NCBI RefSeq assembly: GCF_011634835.1
Contig: NZ_SIRP01000001.1
Coordinates: 1,378,216 to 1,442,215, forward strand
Reading direction: 5' to 3'
DNA length: 64,000 nt
From: Isoptericola sp. BMS4
GTDB taxonomy: Bacteria > Actinomycetota > Actinomycetes > Actinomycetales > Cellulomonadaceae
The position numbers were made by a program, and so were the translations under genes. Shown one piece after another: positions 57,871-64,000 of the stretch. The notes under the pieces are model-generated. The model saw nothing but the letters and a program-made list of their open reading frames with translations. It searched no databases and was not told where the DNA came from. How positions within the stretch are numbered: position 1 is the first letter of the stretch; every line of letters starts with the position of its first letter.

Positions 57871-58617
57871 TCAGGCCGCCGCGTCGCCGGGCGGGGCGTC
57901 GCGGTAGCGGTCCACGACGACGTCGACCAGCTCGTCGGGCGCCTCCTCGCCGGCGACGAGCAGCGGCGCCGACGTGACGTCGCCGCCCGCGTTCGCGGCG
58001 AGGTCGGCGAAGAAGCCCGGGGCCAGCAGGTAGGTGGCGACGACGACGCGGCCCGCGGCGCCCTTGCCGCGGGCGTCGGACACGACGTCCGCGAGCCGCG
58101 GTGTGGCGTTGGCGAGGTAACCCACGGTCACGGTGCGCCCGATCCGCGCCGAGAGCCGCTGCGCCGTGGTCTCGCAGTCGGCGACCGCGCGCGCGTCGCT
58201 CGACCCGGCAGCGGCGAGCACGACGACGTCGTCGTCCCGCAGGCCGGTCGGCAGCGACTCGGCGAGGCGCCGCTCCAGCAGGTCCACGAGCCGGTCGTCC
58301 GGACCCAGCGCGTCGCCGAGCGTCACCCGCTGCCCGGAGGCGACGGCCTTCTCGACGTCCTCGCGCAGGTCGACGTGCACGTGGTACCCGGCCGAGAGCA
58401 GCAGGGGCACGACGACCGTCGCCTCGACGGGGGCCTCGCGCAGGCCCGCCAGGCAGGTCGGCACGTCCGGAGTCTGCACGTCGACGAAGCCCGCGTGCAC
58501 GGGCACCTCCTGTGCCGCGAGCCGGTGGGCCACGGCGTCGACCAAGGTCGCGACTGCGCCCGCGCCCGTGGGCGAGTCGGTGCCGTGGGAGATGGCGAGC
58601 AGCGCGGGAGGCGTCAT
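57871..58617 (-). CDS. Sirohydrochlorin chelatase (CbiX/SirB family)
   Basis: 248 residues, the two-domain long form. 'LLAISHGTDSPTGAGAVATL' carries the first metal-binding His, and 'LLLSAGYHVHVDLREDV' the second pair; the second half repeats the fold with 'VVLAAAGSSDARAVADCETT' and 'VATYLLAPGFFADLAA'. It inserts Fe2+ (siroheme) or Co2+ (cobalamin) into sirohydrochlorin. Next to cysG, cysH and the sulfite reductase, ferrochelatase activity for siroheme is the more likely role. It follows cysG by 56 bases on the same strand. Confidence 0.88.
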   Translation of the reverse strand: MTPPALLAISHGTDSPTGAGAVATLVDAVAHRLAAQEVPVHAGFVDVQTPDVPTCLAGLREAPVEATVVVPLLLSAGYHVHVDLREDVEKAVASGQRVTLGDALGPDDRLVDLLERRLAESLPTGLRDDDVVVLAAAGSSDARAVADCETTAQRLSARIGRTVTVGYLANATPRLADVVSDARGKGAAGRVVVATYLLAPGFFADLAANAGGDVTSAPLLVAGEEAPDELVDVVVDRYRDAPPGDAAA

Positions 58618-58673
58618 GGCCGGGACACTACCGCCGTCGCCGGTCCCGGTGGTTGCCGGCGGGTGAACCGCGG

Positions 58674-59984
58674 TCACGACGTCCTCACGACGGACGCCGG
58701 TGAGGTGTGAGCGGAGCCGCGGGCGACGTCGTCCCCGGCCCACGCCGGGCTGAGGCGCACCACGTCCCCGACGACCGTCACGGCCGGCGCCCGCACCCCG
58801 ACCTCCGCGGCCCTCGCGGCGATGTCCGCGAGGGTGCCGACGGTGGTGCGCTGGCGAGGGCCGTACCCGTCCTCGACCACGGCGACGGGGGTCTCGGCGG
58901 GCCGCCCGGCAGCGACGAGCGCCCGCGCGGAGTCGGCCAGCCGGGTGACGCCCATGAGGAGCACCAGGGTGTGGTCGGTGCCGCCGGGCACCTCCCGGAC
59001 GGCGTCGTGGCCGGTGAGCACGCTGAAGCCGTGCGCCACGCCCCGGTGCGTCACGGGGATCCCGGCCGCGGCGGGCACCGACACGGCGGACGTCACGCCG
59101 GGCACGACCTCCACCTCGATGCCGTGCGCGCGGCAGGCGGCGAGCTCCTCGCCGCCGCGGCCGAACACGTACGGGTCGCCGCCCTTGAGGCGCACCACGT
59201 CCCGCCCGGCCAGGGCGTGGGAGACCAGCAGGGCGCAGATCTCGTCCTGCGGCACCGGGTGGTGGCCGGGCGTCTTGCCGACGTCGACGACCTCCACGTC
59301 GGCGGCCAGACCGGCCAGCAGCGCCCGGGGGGCGAGCCGGTCCACCACGACGACGTCCGCCGTGGCCAGCAGCCGTCGCCCGCGGGCCGTGATCAGGCCC
59401 GCTGCGCCCGGGCCGCCGCCGACCAGCGCGACCCGCCCCGGACGCCCGGCCTCGGCGTCGTCGGTCGGGCGGACGCGCCGCAGCGGCAGCGTCCCGTCGT
59501 CCAGGCCGGCCGCGACGGCGTCGCGCACCCGTACCGCGCGGCGCGGGTCGCGTCCGGCGGTCACGGCGACCGTCACCTCGCGGCCCACGCCGTCGGCCGG
59601 GACGTCGTCCACGCGCGTGCGGGCCACGGCGGGCACCCAGGCGCTGGCGCGTGCGGCGTCGCCGGCGGTGACGCAGAACGTGCGGGCGAGCTCGGCGTCC
59701 GCGGCCACGCGCGCGTCGACCCGCGGGTCGCCGGTGGCGGTGTGCACCAGCCATGCGCCCTCGAGGTCGCCCTCGCAGTAGCCGCGCGTCAGGTGCTGGA
59801 CGGCGCCGCGCGCGACGAGCGCGGCGAGCTCGGGGACGACGTCGGGCGCGATGACGCGCACGCGCGCGCCGGCGGCGAGCAGGCCGCCGACCCGGCGCAG
59901 CGCCACCGGCCCGCCGCCGACGACGATCACCAGCCGGCCGTCGAGGCGCAGCCCCAGCGGGTAGGTCTCGTGCGTCGCGCGCAT
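58674..59984 (-). CDS. cysG: Siroheme synthase: precorrin-2 dehydrogenase fused to uroporphyrinogen-III C-methyltransferase
   Basis: 436 residues. The N-terminal domain (about 1-170) has 'LVIVVGGGPVALRRVGGLLA', the NAD-binding loop of precorrin-2 dehydrogenase. The methyltransferase domain (about 185-425) has '[18 protein letters not shown]', 'VDVGKTPGHHPVPQDEICAL', 'VVRLKGGDPYVFGRGGEEL', 'VPGVTSAVSVPAAAGIPVTH' and 'LLMGVTRLADSARAL'. It turns uroporphyrinogen III into sirohydrochlorin, the substrate of the next gene's chelatase, for the sulfite reductase cofactor. AGGAGG stands seven bases before the ATG. It lies 20 bases after cysH. Confidence 0.94.
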   Translation of the reverse strand: MRATHETYPLGLRLDGRLVIVVGGGPVALRRVGGLLAAGARVRVIAPDVVPELAALVARGAVQHLTRGYCEGDLEGAWLVHTATGDPRVDARVAADAELARTFCVTAGDAARASAWVPAVARTRVDDVPADGVGREVTVAVTAGRDPRRAVRVRDAVAAGLDDGTLPLRRVRPTDDAEAGRPGRVALVGGGPGAAGLITARGRRLLATADVVVVDRLAPRALLAGLAADVEVVDVGKTPGHHPVPQDEICALLVSHALAGRDVVRLKGGDPYVFGRGGEELAACRAHGIEVEVVPGVTSAVSVPAAAGIPVTHRGVAHGFSVLTGHDAVREVPGGTDHTLVLLMGVTRLADSARALVAAGRPAETPVAVVEDGYGPRQRTTVGTLADIAARAAEVGVRAPAVTVVGDVVRLSPAWAGDDVARGSAHTSPASVVRTS

Positions 59985-60004
59985 CGCCGCCTCCTTCCGT
60001 CCGC

Positions 60005-60862
60005 TCATCCGTGCAGACCGCACTCGGTCTTGTCCAGCCCTGCCCATCGTCCCGCGCGGGCGTCCTCGCCGGGTGCCACGCGCTGGGTGCAGGGGGCGCA
60101 GCCGACCGACGGGTAGCCGTCGGCCAGCAGCGGGTTGACCACCAGGCCGTGGCGCTCGGCGTAGTCCGCCACGTCGTCGTCCGTCCAGGCGGCGAGCGGG
60201 TTGAGCTTGACCACGCCGTTGCGCTCGTCCCACGACACGAGCGGGGCGTTCGCCCGGGCGGCGGTCTCCGCGCGGCGCACGCCCGTGGCCCAGGCCTCGT
60301 ACCCCTGCAGGGCCGCCCGCATCGGGGCGACCTTGCGCATCGCGCAGCAGGCCTCGGGGTCGCGGTCGTGCAGCTTCGGCCCGTACCGCTCGTCCTGCTC
60401 GGCGACGGTGAGCTCGGGGCGCACGTCCACGACGTCGACGTCCATCTCGATCTCGACGGCGCCGCGCGTGCCGAGCGTCTCCCCGAAGTGGTAGCCGGTG
60501 TCGCCGAAGAGCACGTCCACGAACGGGAGCTGCCGGGAGACGAGGTGCGCGAGCACCGTGTCCTGCATCGAGGAGGCGACGGCGAGCCACGGGCCGAACT
60601 CGCGCACGGCCCAGGCGATGACCTCCTCGGCGGTCGCCTCGGGGCTGTCGCCGTCGCCGTGCAGCTGGGCCTGGCCCCGCTCGACGACGTGGCGCAGGTC
60701 GTCGGTCGAGCGGCGGTGGCGCGACGCGCGGGCGGCGCGGCGCTGCTCGCGGACCTCGTCCCGGGCGGCCGCGCGGGCGCGGACCCGGGCGAGCCGGTCG
60801 CCGCCGCCGGGGGTGAGGGAGGACACGGGGGAGGAGGGGTCGGACAGCTCGACGGCCGTCAT
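60005..60862 (-). CDS. cysH: Adenylyl-sulfate (APS) reductase, Fe-S type
   Basis: 285 residues. The PAPS-reductase fold has 'WLAVASSMQDTVLAHLVSRQ' and 'LPFVDVLFGDTGYHFGETL'. Two cysteine pairs, 'DPEACCAMRKV' and 'VGCAPCTQRV', bind the 4Fe-4S cluster that distinguishes APS from PAPS reductases, and 'KTECGLHG' at the C-terminus has the catalytic Cys. 'WATGVRRAETAARANA' is also conserved. It reduces APS to sulfite for the next enzyme. The ATG overlaps the sir stop (ATGA). The ~60-residue N-terminal region is Arg-rich and unconserved. Confidence 0.94.
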   Translation of the reverse strand: MTAVELSDPSSPVSSLTPGGGDRLARVRARAAARDEVREQRRAARASRHRRSTDDLRHVVERGQAQLHGDGDSPEATAEEVIAWAVREFGPWLAVASSMQDTVLAHLVSRQLPFVDVLFGDTGYHFGETLGTRGAVEIEMDVDVVDVRPELTVAEQDERYGPKLHDRDPEACCAMRKVAPMRAALQGYEAWATGVRRAETAARANAPLVSWDERNGVVKLNPLAAWTDDDVADYAERHGLVVNPLLADGYPSVGCAPCTQRVAPGEDARAGRWAGLDKTECGLHG

Positions 60863-62574
60863 CCCAGGGCCTCCTCGTCGGCGCGGTGCGCCCACTGCGC
60901 GAACGTCTCGTCGCCGGTGCGGTCGGCCTCGTACCGGCGCACGACGCGCTCCACGTAGTCCCCGACCTGGGAGGCCGGGACCTTGAGCCCGCGCACCGTG
61001 CGGCCCAGGCCGCCCTCGTCGCGCCCCTCGCCGACCAGCCCGCCGCCCAGGTGCACCTGGAAGCCCGGCATCTGCTCGCCGTCGACCGTGATGATCTGGC
61101 CCTTGAGCCCGATGTCCGCGGTCTGGATCCGGGCGCAGGAGTTGGGGCAGCCGTTGACGTTGAGCTCGATGGGGCGACCGAGGCGCTCGTGGACGTCGGC
61201 CAGGCGCTCCTCCAGCTCGCCGATGACGCGGGCGGCGGTGTCCTTGGTGTCGACGATGGCCAGCTTGCAGTACTCGATGCCGGTGCACGCGATGGTGGAG
61301 CGGCGGAACAGGCTCGGGCGGGCGGTGAGGCCGAGCGGCTCCAGCCCCGCGACGAGGTCGTCGACCCGGTCGGCGGGCACGCCGAGGATCACGACCTTCT
61401 GGTGCGCGGTCAGGCGGGCCGACTCGGCGCCGACCGACTCGATGAGGTCGGCGAGCCCGCTCAGGGTGTTGCCGCCGACGCGGCCCACGACCGGGGCGGC
61501 GCCGACGTAGAAGCGCCCGTCCTTCTGCTCGTGGACGCCCACGTGGTCGCCGGGGCGGGTCGCGGGGGCGGGCGCCGGTCCGTCGGGCAGCTCGTAGCCG
61601 AGGTACTCGTCCTGCAGCACCTGCCGGAACTTCTCCGTGCCCCAGTCCTTGAGCAGGAACTTCAGGCGCGCCTTGTTGCGCAGCCGGCGGTAGCCGTAGT
61701 CGCGGAAGACGCGGATGACGCCGTGCCAGACGTCGGGCGCCTGGTCCTCGGTGACGAACGCGCCGAGGCGCTCGCCGAGGCGCGGCGCCGTCGACAGCCC
61801 GCCGCCGACCCACAGGTCGTAGCCGGGGCCGAGCTCGGGGTGCACCACCCCGACGAGCGAGATGTCGTTGATCTCGTGGACGACGTCGAGGCTCGGGTGA
61901 CCGGTGATCGCCGTCTTGAACTTGCGGGGCAGGTTCGCCAGCTCCGGGTCGCCGATGTAGCGCCGTTTGATCTCGAGGATCACCGGGGTGGGGTCGATGA
62001 TCTCGTCGGCGGCGATCCCCGCCACCGGGCTGCCGAGGAAGCCGCGCGGCGAGTCGCCGCACGCCGTCGTCGTCTCGAGGCCGACGGTGTCGAGGCGGCG
62101 CCAGATCTCCGGCATGCTCTCGATCTCGATCCAGTGGTACTGGATGTTCTGCCGGTCGGTGATGTCGGCCGACCCGCGCCCGAAGTCCGCGGAGATGCCG
62201 CCGAGCACCCGCAGGGCGGCGGGGGAGAGGGCCTGGCCGTCGGAGCGGACGCGGAGCATGAAGTACCGGTCCTCGAGCTCGTGCGGCTCGAGGGTCGCGG
62301 TGCGGCCGCCGTCGATCCCGGGCTTGCGCTGGGTGTACAGGCCCCACCAGCGGAACCGTCCGTGCAGGTCGTCGCCGGGGATCGAGTCGAAGCCCTCGCG
62401 GGCGTAGGTGTCCTCGATGCGGCCGCGGACGTTGAGGCTGTTGTCCTCGGCCTTGAACTCCTCGTTGTGGTTCAGGGGTGTGGTGCCGTCGATCTTCCAC
62501 TGCCCGTTCGGGCGGGAGGGGCGCGGCGGCCGGACCGTGCTGGCGGCGGAGGGTGCGGTGGTCTGCGTCGTCAT
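60859..62574 (-). CDS. sir: Ferredoxin-dependent sulfite reductase (siroheme, 4Fe-4S)
   Basis: 571 residues. Two repeated nitrite/sulfite reductase halves are visible. Cluster and siroheme ligands are in 'IACTGIEYCKLAIVDTKD' and 'NVNGCPNSCARIQTADIGL'. 'RWWGLYTQRKPGIDGGR' and 'ETTTACGDSPRGFLGSPVAG' match the Tyr and Cys that are cross-linked beside the siroheme in the Mycobacterium enzyme. 'DITDRQNIQYHWIEIE' is also diagnostic. It reduces sulfite to sulfide. Its leader, about 230 bases long, contains a cysteine-rich small open reading frame (62710-62808). It heads the sir-cysH-cysG-cbiX operon. Confidence 0.94.
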   Translation of the reverse strand: MTTQTTAPSAASTVRPPRPSRPNGQWKIDGTTPLNHNEEFKAEDNSLNVRGRIEDTYAREGFDSIPGDDLHGRFRWWGLYTQRKPGIDGGRTATLEPHELEDRYFMLRVRSDGQALSPAALRVLGGISADFGRGSADITDRQNIQYHWIEIESMPEIWRRLDTVGLETTTACGDSPRGFLGSPVAGIAADEIIDPTPVILEIKRRYIGDPELANLPRKFKTAITGHPSLDVVHEINDISLVGVVHPELGPGYDLWVGGGLSTAPRLGERLGAFVTEDQAPDVWHGVIRVFRDYGYRRLRNKARLKFLLKDWGTEKFRQVLQDEYLGYELPDGPAPAPATRPGDHVGVHEQKDGRFYVGAAPVVGRVGGNTLSGLADLIESVGAESARLTAHQKVVILGVPADRVDDLVAGLEPLGLTARPSLFRRSTIACTGIEYCKLAIVDTKDTAARVIGELEERLADVHERLGRPIELNVNGCPNSCARIQTADIGLKGQIITVDGEQMPGFQVHLGGGLVGEGRDEGGLGRTVRGLKVPASQVGDYVERVVRRYEADRTGDETFAQWAHRADEEALG

Positions 62575-62709
62575 CGGGGGGTTCTTCCTCGGGTCCTCGT
62601 GGTCGGGACGCGCGACGACGAACGACTCAGCTCCGGGTGGCCGAGGACCGACGGCGCGCGCCGATGCTCAGGGGCCGCGGGGTGCGGCGGGGGCTGAGGG
62701 AAGGCGCGA

Positions 62710-62808
62710 TCAGCGACAGCAGCACAGACAGCTGCGCATGCTGCGGCGGGCGCACGCCGGCATCTCGTGACGGGAGGTCACGAGGAGGCGGTGCGCTGCC
62801 GTGGTCAT
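62710..62808 (-). CDS. Cysteine-rich leader peptide upstream of sulfite reductase (putative cysteine-responsive attenuator)
   Basis: A 32-codon open reading frame, too short for usual gene calling, starts at the ATG complement 62806-62808 and ends '...MRSCLCCCR' with TGA at 62710-62712: four of the last six codons are Cys. TACCGT seven bases before the ATG suggests it is translated from the first base of the transcript. Cysteine-rich leader peptides before sulfur-assimilation genes are known in mycobacteria, where slow translation of the Cys codons under cysteine shortage raises expression of the genes behind. It lies 135 bases before sir. Confidence 0.75.
   Translation of the reverse strand: MTTAAHRLLVTSRHEMPACARRSMRSCLCCCR
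62764..62784. promoter_or_regulatory. 8-bp hairpin within the cysteine leader
   Basis: CTCGTGAC (62764-62771) and GTCACGAG (62777-62784) pair around five bases, inside the first half of the leader reading frame. Its formation could depend on ribosome position in the leader. Confidence 0.45.
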
Positions 62809-62948
62809 GGCGACGACGGTAGCCGCTCGGCGGGAGATCGCGCGAGCGGCGGTCCACATGGTGGGACCACATCGTGGGACCAGCATGTGGACAGCGGTCC
62901 CGGAACGGGATGACGACGGCGGTGTCAGAACCCTGCCCGTGCGGGGAA

Positions 62949-62954
62949 TAGGCT
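62949..62954 (+). promoter_or_regulatory. -10 box of a leaderless promoter
   Basis: TAGGCT lies six bases before the ATG at 62961 and there is no Shine-Dalgarno, indicating a leaderless transcript. Confidence 0.5.
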
Positions 62955-62960
62955 GGTCGC

Positions 62961-63332
62961 ATGGACTTCCTGTACAACGTCTTCGCCGTGCTGCACTTCG
63001 TCGGCTGGGCGATCGTGCTCGGCGGCTACATCGCCTCGATCAAGGGCTCCGGCCTGTACCGCGGCGTCTTCCACGGCGCGGCGACGGCGCTGGTCGCGGG
63101 CGTGCTGATGGTCGGCACGGCCGAGATGAGCGGGATGTGGGACGACGGCGGCCCGAGCATGGCCAAGATCGGCGTCAAGCTCGTGATCGCCCTGGTCATC
63201 GCCGTGCTGGCGTTCCTCGCCAAGCGGCAGGGCGCCAAGGGCGACAACGGCACCGGGCCGGTCTCGCCGGGCCTCAAGCACACGATCGGCGCCCTGACGC
63301 TGGTCAACATCGTGGTCGCCGTCTTCTGGTGA
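62961..63332 (+). CDS. Conserved small integral membrane protein
   Basis: 123 residues with four hydrophobic helices: about 5-24 'YNVFAVLHFVGWAIVLGGYI', 38-54 'GAATALVAGVLMVGTAE', 68-86 'IGVKLVIALVIAVLAFLAK' and 105-122 'TIGALTLVNIVVAVFW'. Histidines in the first and second helices ('VLHFVGW', 'VFHGAATA') are spaced as in small haem- or copper-binding membrane proteins, but this is only suggestive. Function unknown. The DUF456 gene follows after 43 bases. Confidence 0.75.
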   Translation: MDFLYNVFAVLHFVGWAIVLGGYIASIKGSGLYRGVFHGAATALVAGVLMVGTAEMSGMWDDGGPSMAKIGVKLVIALVIAVLAFLAKRQGAKGDNGTGPVSPGLKHTIGALTLVNIVVAVFW

Positions 63333-63375
63333 TCTTCGTCACGCCGTTGGTTCGCCGGGCCTCGGGCGGGAAGGC

Positions 63376-63858
63376 ATGAGCGTCCTCGGCGAGGTGCTCG
63401 TCGGCCTCGCGATCGCCGTCGGGCTGGTCGGCATCGTCGTGCAGATCCTGCCCGGCAACGCGCTGGTCCTCGGGTCCGTGCTCGTGTGGGCGTGGGTCAC
63501 CGGCGGCACGACCGCGTGGGTCTGCTTCGCCATGGCGGCGCTCGTCATCGTCCTGGCGGAGCTGGGCCAGTGGCTGCTCGCCGGGCGGCACATGCGCCGC
63601 GCCGACGTGCCCTGGTCGACCCTCGCGCTCGGCGGGGTCGCCGGGATCGTCGGGTTCTTCGTCGTCCCCGTCGTCGGCCTCTTCCTGTTCTTCGCGGGAG
63701 CCGTCTTCCTCGCCGAGCTCGCGCGACGGCGCGACCGCCGGGTGGCCTGGCGCGCGACGGTCGTGGCGCTGCAGGCGACGGCCATCACCATCGGCATCCA
63801 GCTCGCCGGCGGCCTGGTGGCGACCGTCACGTGGGTCGTGGGCCTGGTTCTCACCTGA
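63376..63858 (+). CDS. DUF456 domain-containing membrane protein
   Basis: 160 residues, almost entirely hydrophobic, with four to six helices. 'GLVGIVVQILPGNALVLGSV' near the N-terminus (the LPG motif), 'GGVAGIVGFFVVPVVGLFLF' and 'AVFLAELARRRDRRVAWRAT' match the DUF456 family of unknown function, which contains an inverted glycine-zipper-like repeat. GGGAAGG precedes the ATG, so unlike its upstream neighbour it has a normal ribosome binding site and is probably read from the same transcript. Confidence 0.82.
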   Translation: MSVLGEVLVGLAIAVGLVGIVVQILPGNALVLGSVLVWAWVTGGTTAWVCFAMAALVIVLAELGQWLLAGRHMRRADVPWSTLALGGVAGIVGFFVVPVVGLFLFFAGAVFLAELARRRDRRVAWRATVVALQATAITIGIQLAGGLVATVTWVVGLVLT

Positions 63859-63887
63859 CCCGCGCGACGCCGTGTGAGCATGAGCCG

Positions 63888-64000
63888 GTGCAGATCATCA
63901 CCGCCCCGCTGGACGAGCTCGACCCCCGCACCGCCTTCGACGTCTGCCGCCTGCGCCAGGACGTCTTCGTCGTCGAGCAGCGGTGCGCCTACCCGGACCT
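63888..64000 (+). CDS. ElaA-like GNAT acetyltransferase (partial, cut by window end)
   Basis: The 37 visible residues, including 'FDVCRLRQDVFVVEQRCAYP', match the N-terminal region of ElaA-type GNAT proteins, in which 'LR..VFVVEQ.C.Y' is diagnostic. The start is taken as the GTG at 63888, 30 bases after the DUF456 stop; an ATG eight bases earlier is in another frame. The acetyl-CoA-binding part lies beyond the window. Confidence 0.7.
   Translation, partial: MQIITAPLDELDPRTAFDVCRLRQDVFVVEQRCAYPD

Overview
The window is chromosomal DNA from a very high-GC actinobacterium. GTG starts are frequent, a WhiB-family regulator is present, and many genes have a TANNNT box 6-7 bases before the start codon, as expected for leaderless mRNAs. 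The gene content (WhiB, GuaB3, DUF3817 next to guaA, PspC-type kinase, phosphoketolase route) suggests a Micrococcales member, perhaps Cellulomonadaceae or Promicromonosporaceae; that placement is inference. I see no rRNA, tRNA, CRISPR array, prophage or complete insertion sequence.

Layout. 1-3.8 kb: a cut nitroreductase (RutE-like), a 2TM protein, an FAD oxidoreductase of the sulfide:quinone reductase type, a cytosolic AmiC/UrtA-like sensor and a MarR regulator. 3.7-14.3 kb (minus strand): one tightly coupled urea operon, urtABCDE (urea import), ureABCFGD (urease and its assembly) and a NiCoT nickel permease; ureE is absent and UreG carries a histidine-rich C-terminal tail instead. 14.5-19.7 kb: tsaD, an internally deleted methyltransferase, a YbdK-type ligase, a THUMP-like methyltransferase, groES behind a CIRCE operator, and whiB. 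19.9-28.8 kb: a MerR regulator with a degenerate cobalamin-binding-like region, guaB, a DEDDh exonuclease, guaB3 with a GNAT gene, gabD2, a DUF4031-HD fusion and a GntR regulator.

28.9-37 kb: gluconate kinase and permease, followed on the opposite strand by xfp-pta-ackA (phosphoketolase, phosphotransacetylase, acetate kinase), which together can take sugar phosphates to acetate and ATP. 37-44 kb: SURF1, then thiamine genes thiE and thiOSG arranged divergently around a TPP riboswitch, a truncated AbiEi/DUF559-like gene between two inverted repeats, and a MoeB/ThiF-rhodanese protein. 44-51.5 kb: a heterodimeric ABC exporter with one degenerate ATP site, DUF3817, a lipoprotein plus OmpA-like protein pair, and guaA. 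51.5-58 kb: a GT4 glycosyltransferase and an envelope-stress-like cluster (two membrane proteins facing a PspC-domain histidine kinase and its LuxR-type regulator). 57.9-62.8 kb: assimilatory sulfate reduction and siroheme genes (sir, cysH, cysG, cbiX/sirB) behind a short leader peptide ending in a cysteine cluster. The window ends with two small membrane proteins and a cut GNAT gene.

The most unusual structure is a family of long perfect palindromes just after stop codons: a 34-bp-arm hairpin between gntP and ackA, and a 124-bp perfect palindrome before guaA made of two tandem copies of a 56-bp palindrome. The two loci share sequence, and where they differ the changes are paired on both arms. 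Other points of note are the cysteine-rich leader of the sulfite reductase operon, the broad leaderless-promoter set, and the degenerate enzymes and transporters listed in the findings.
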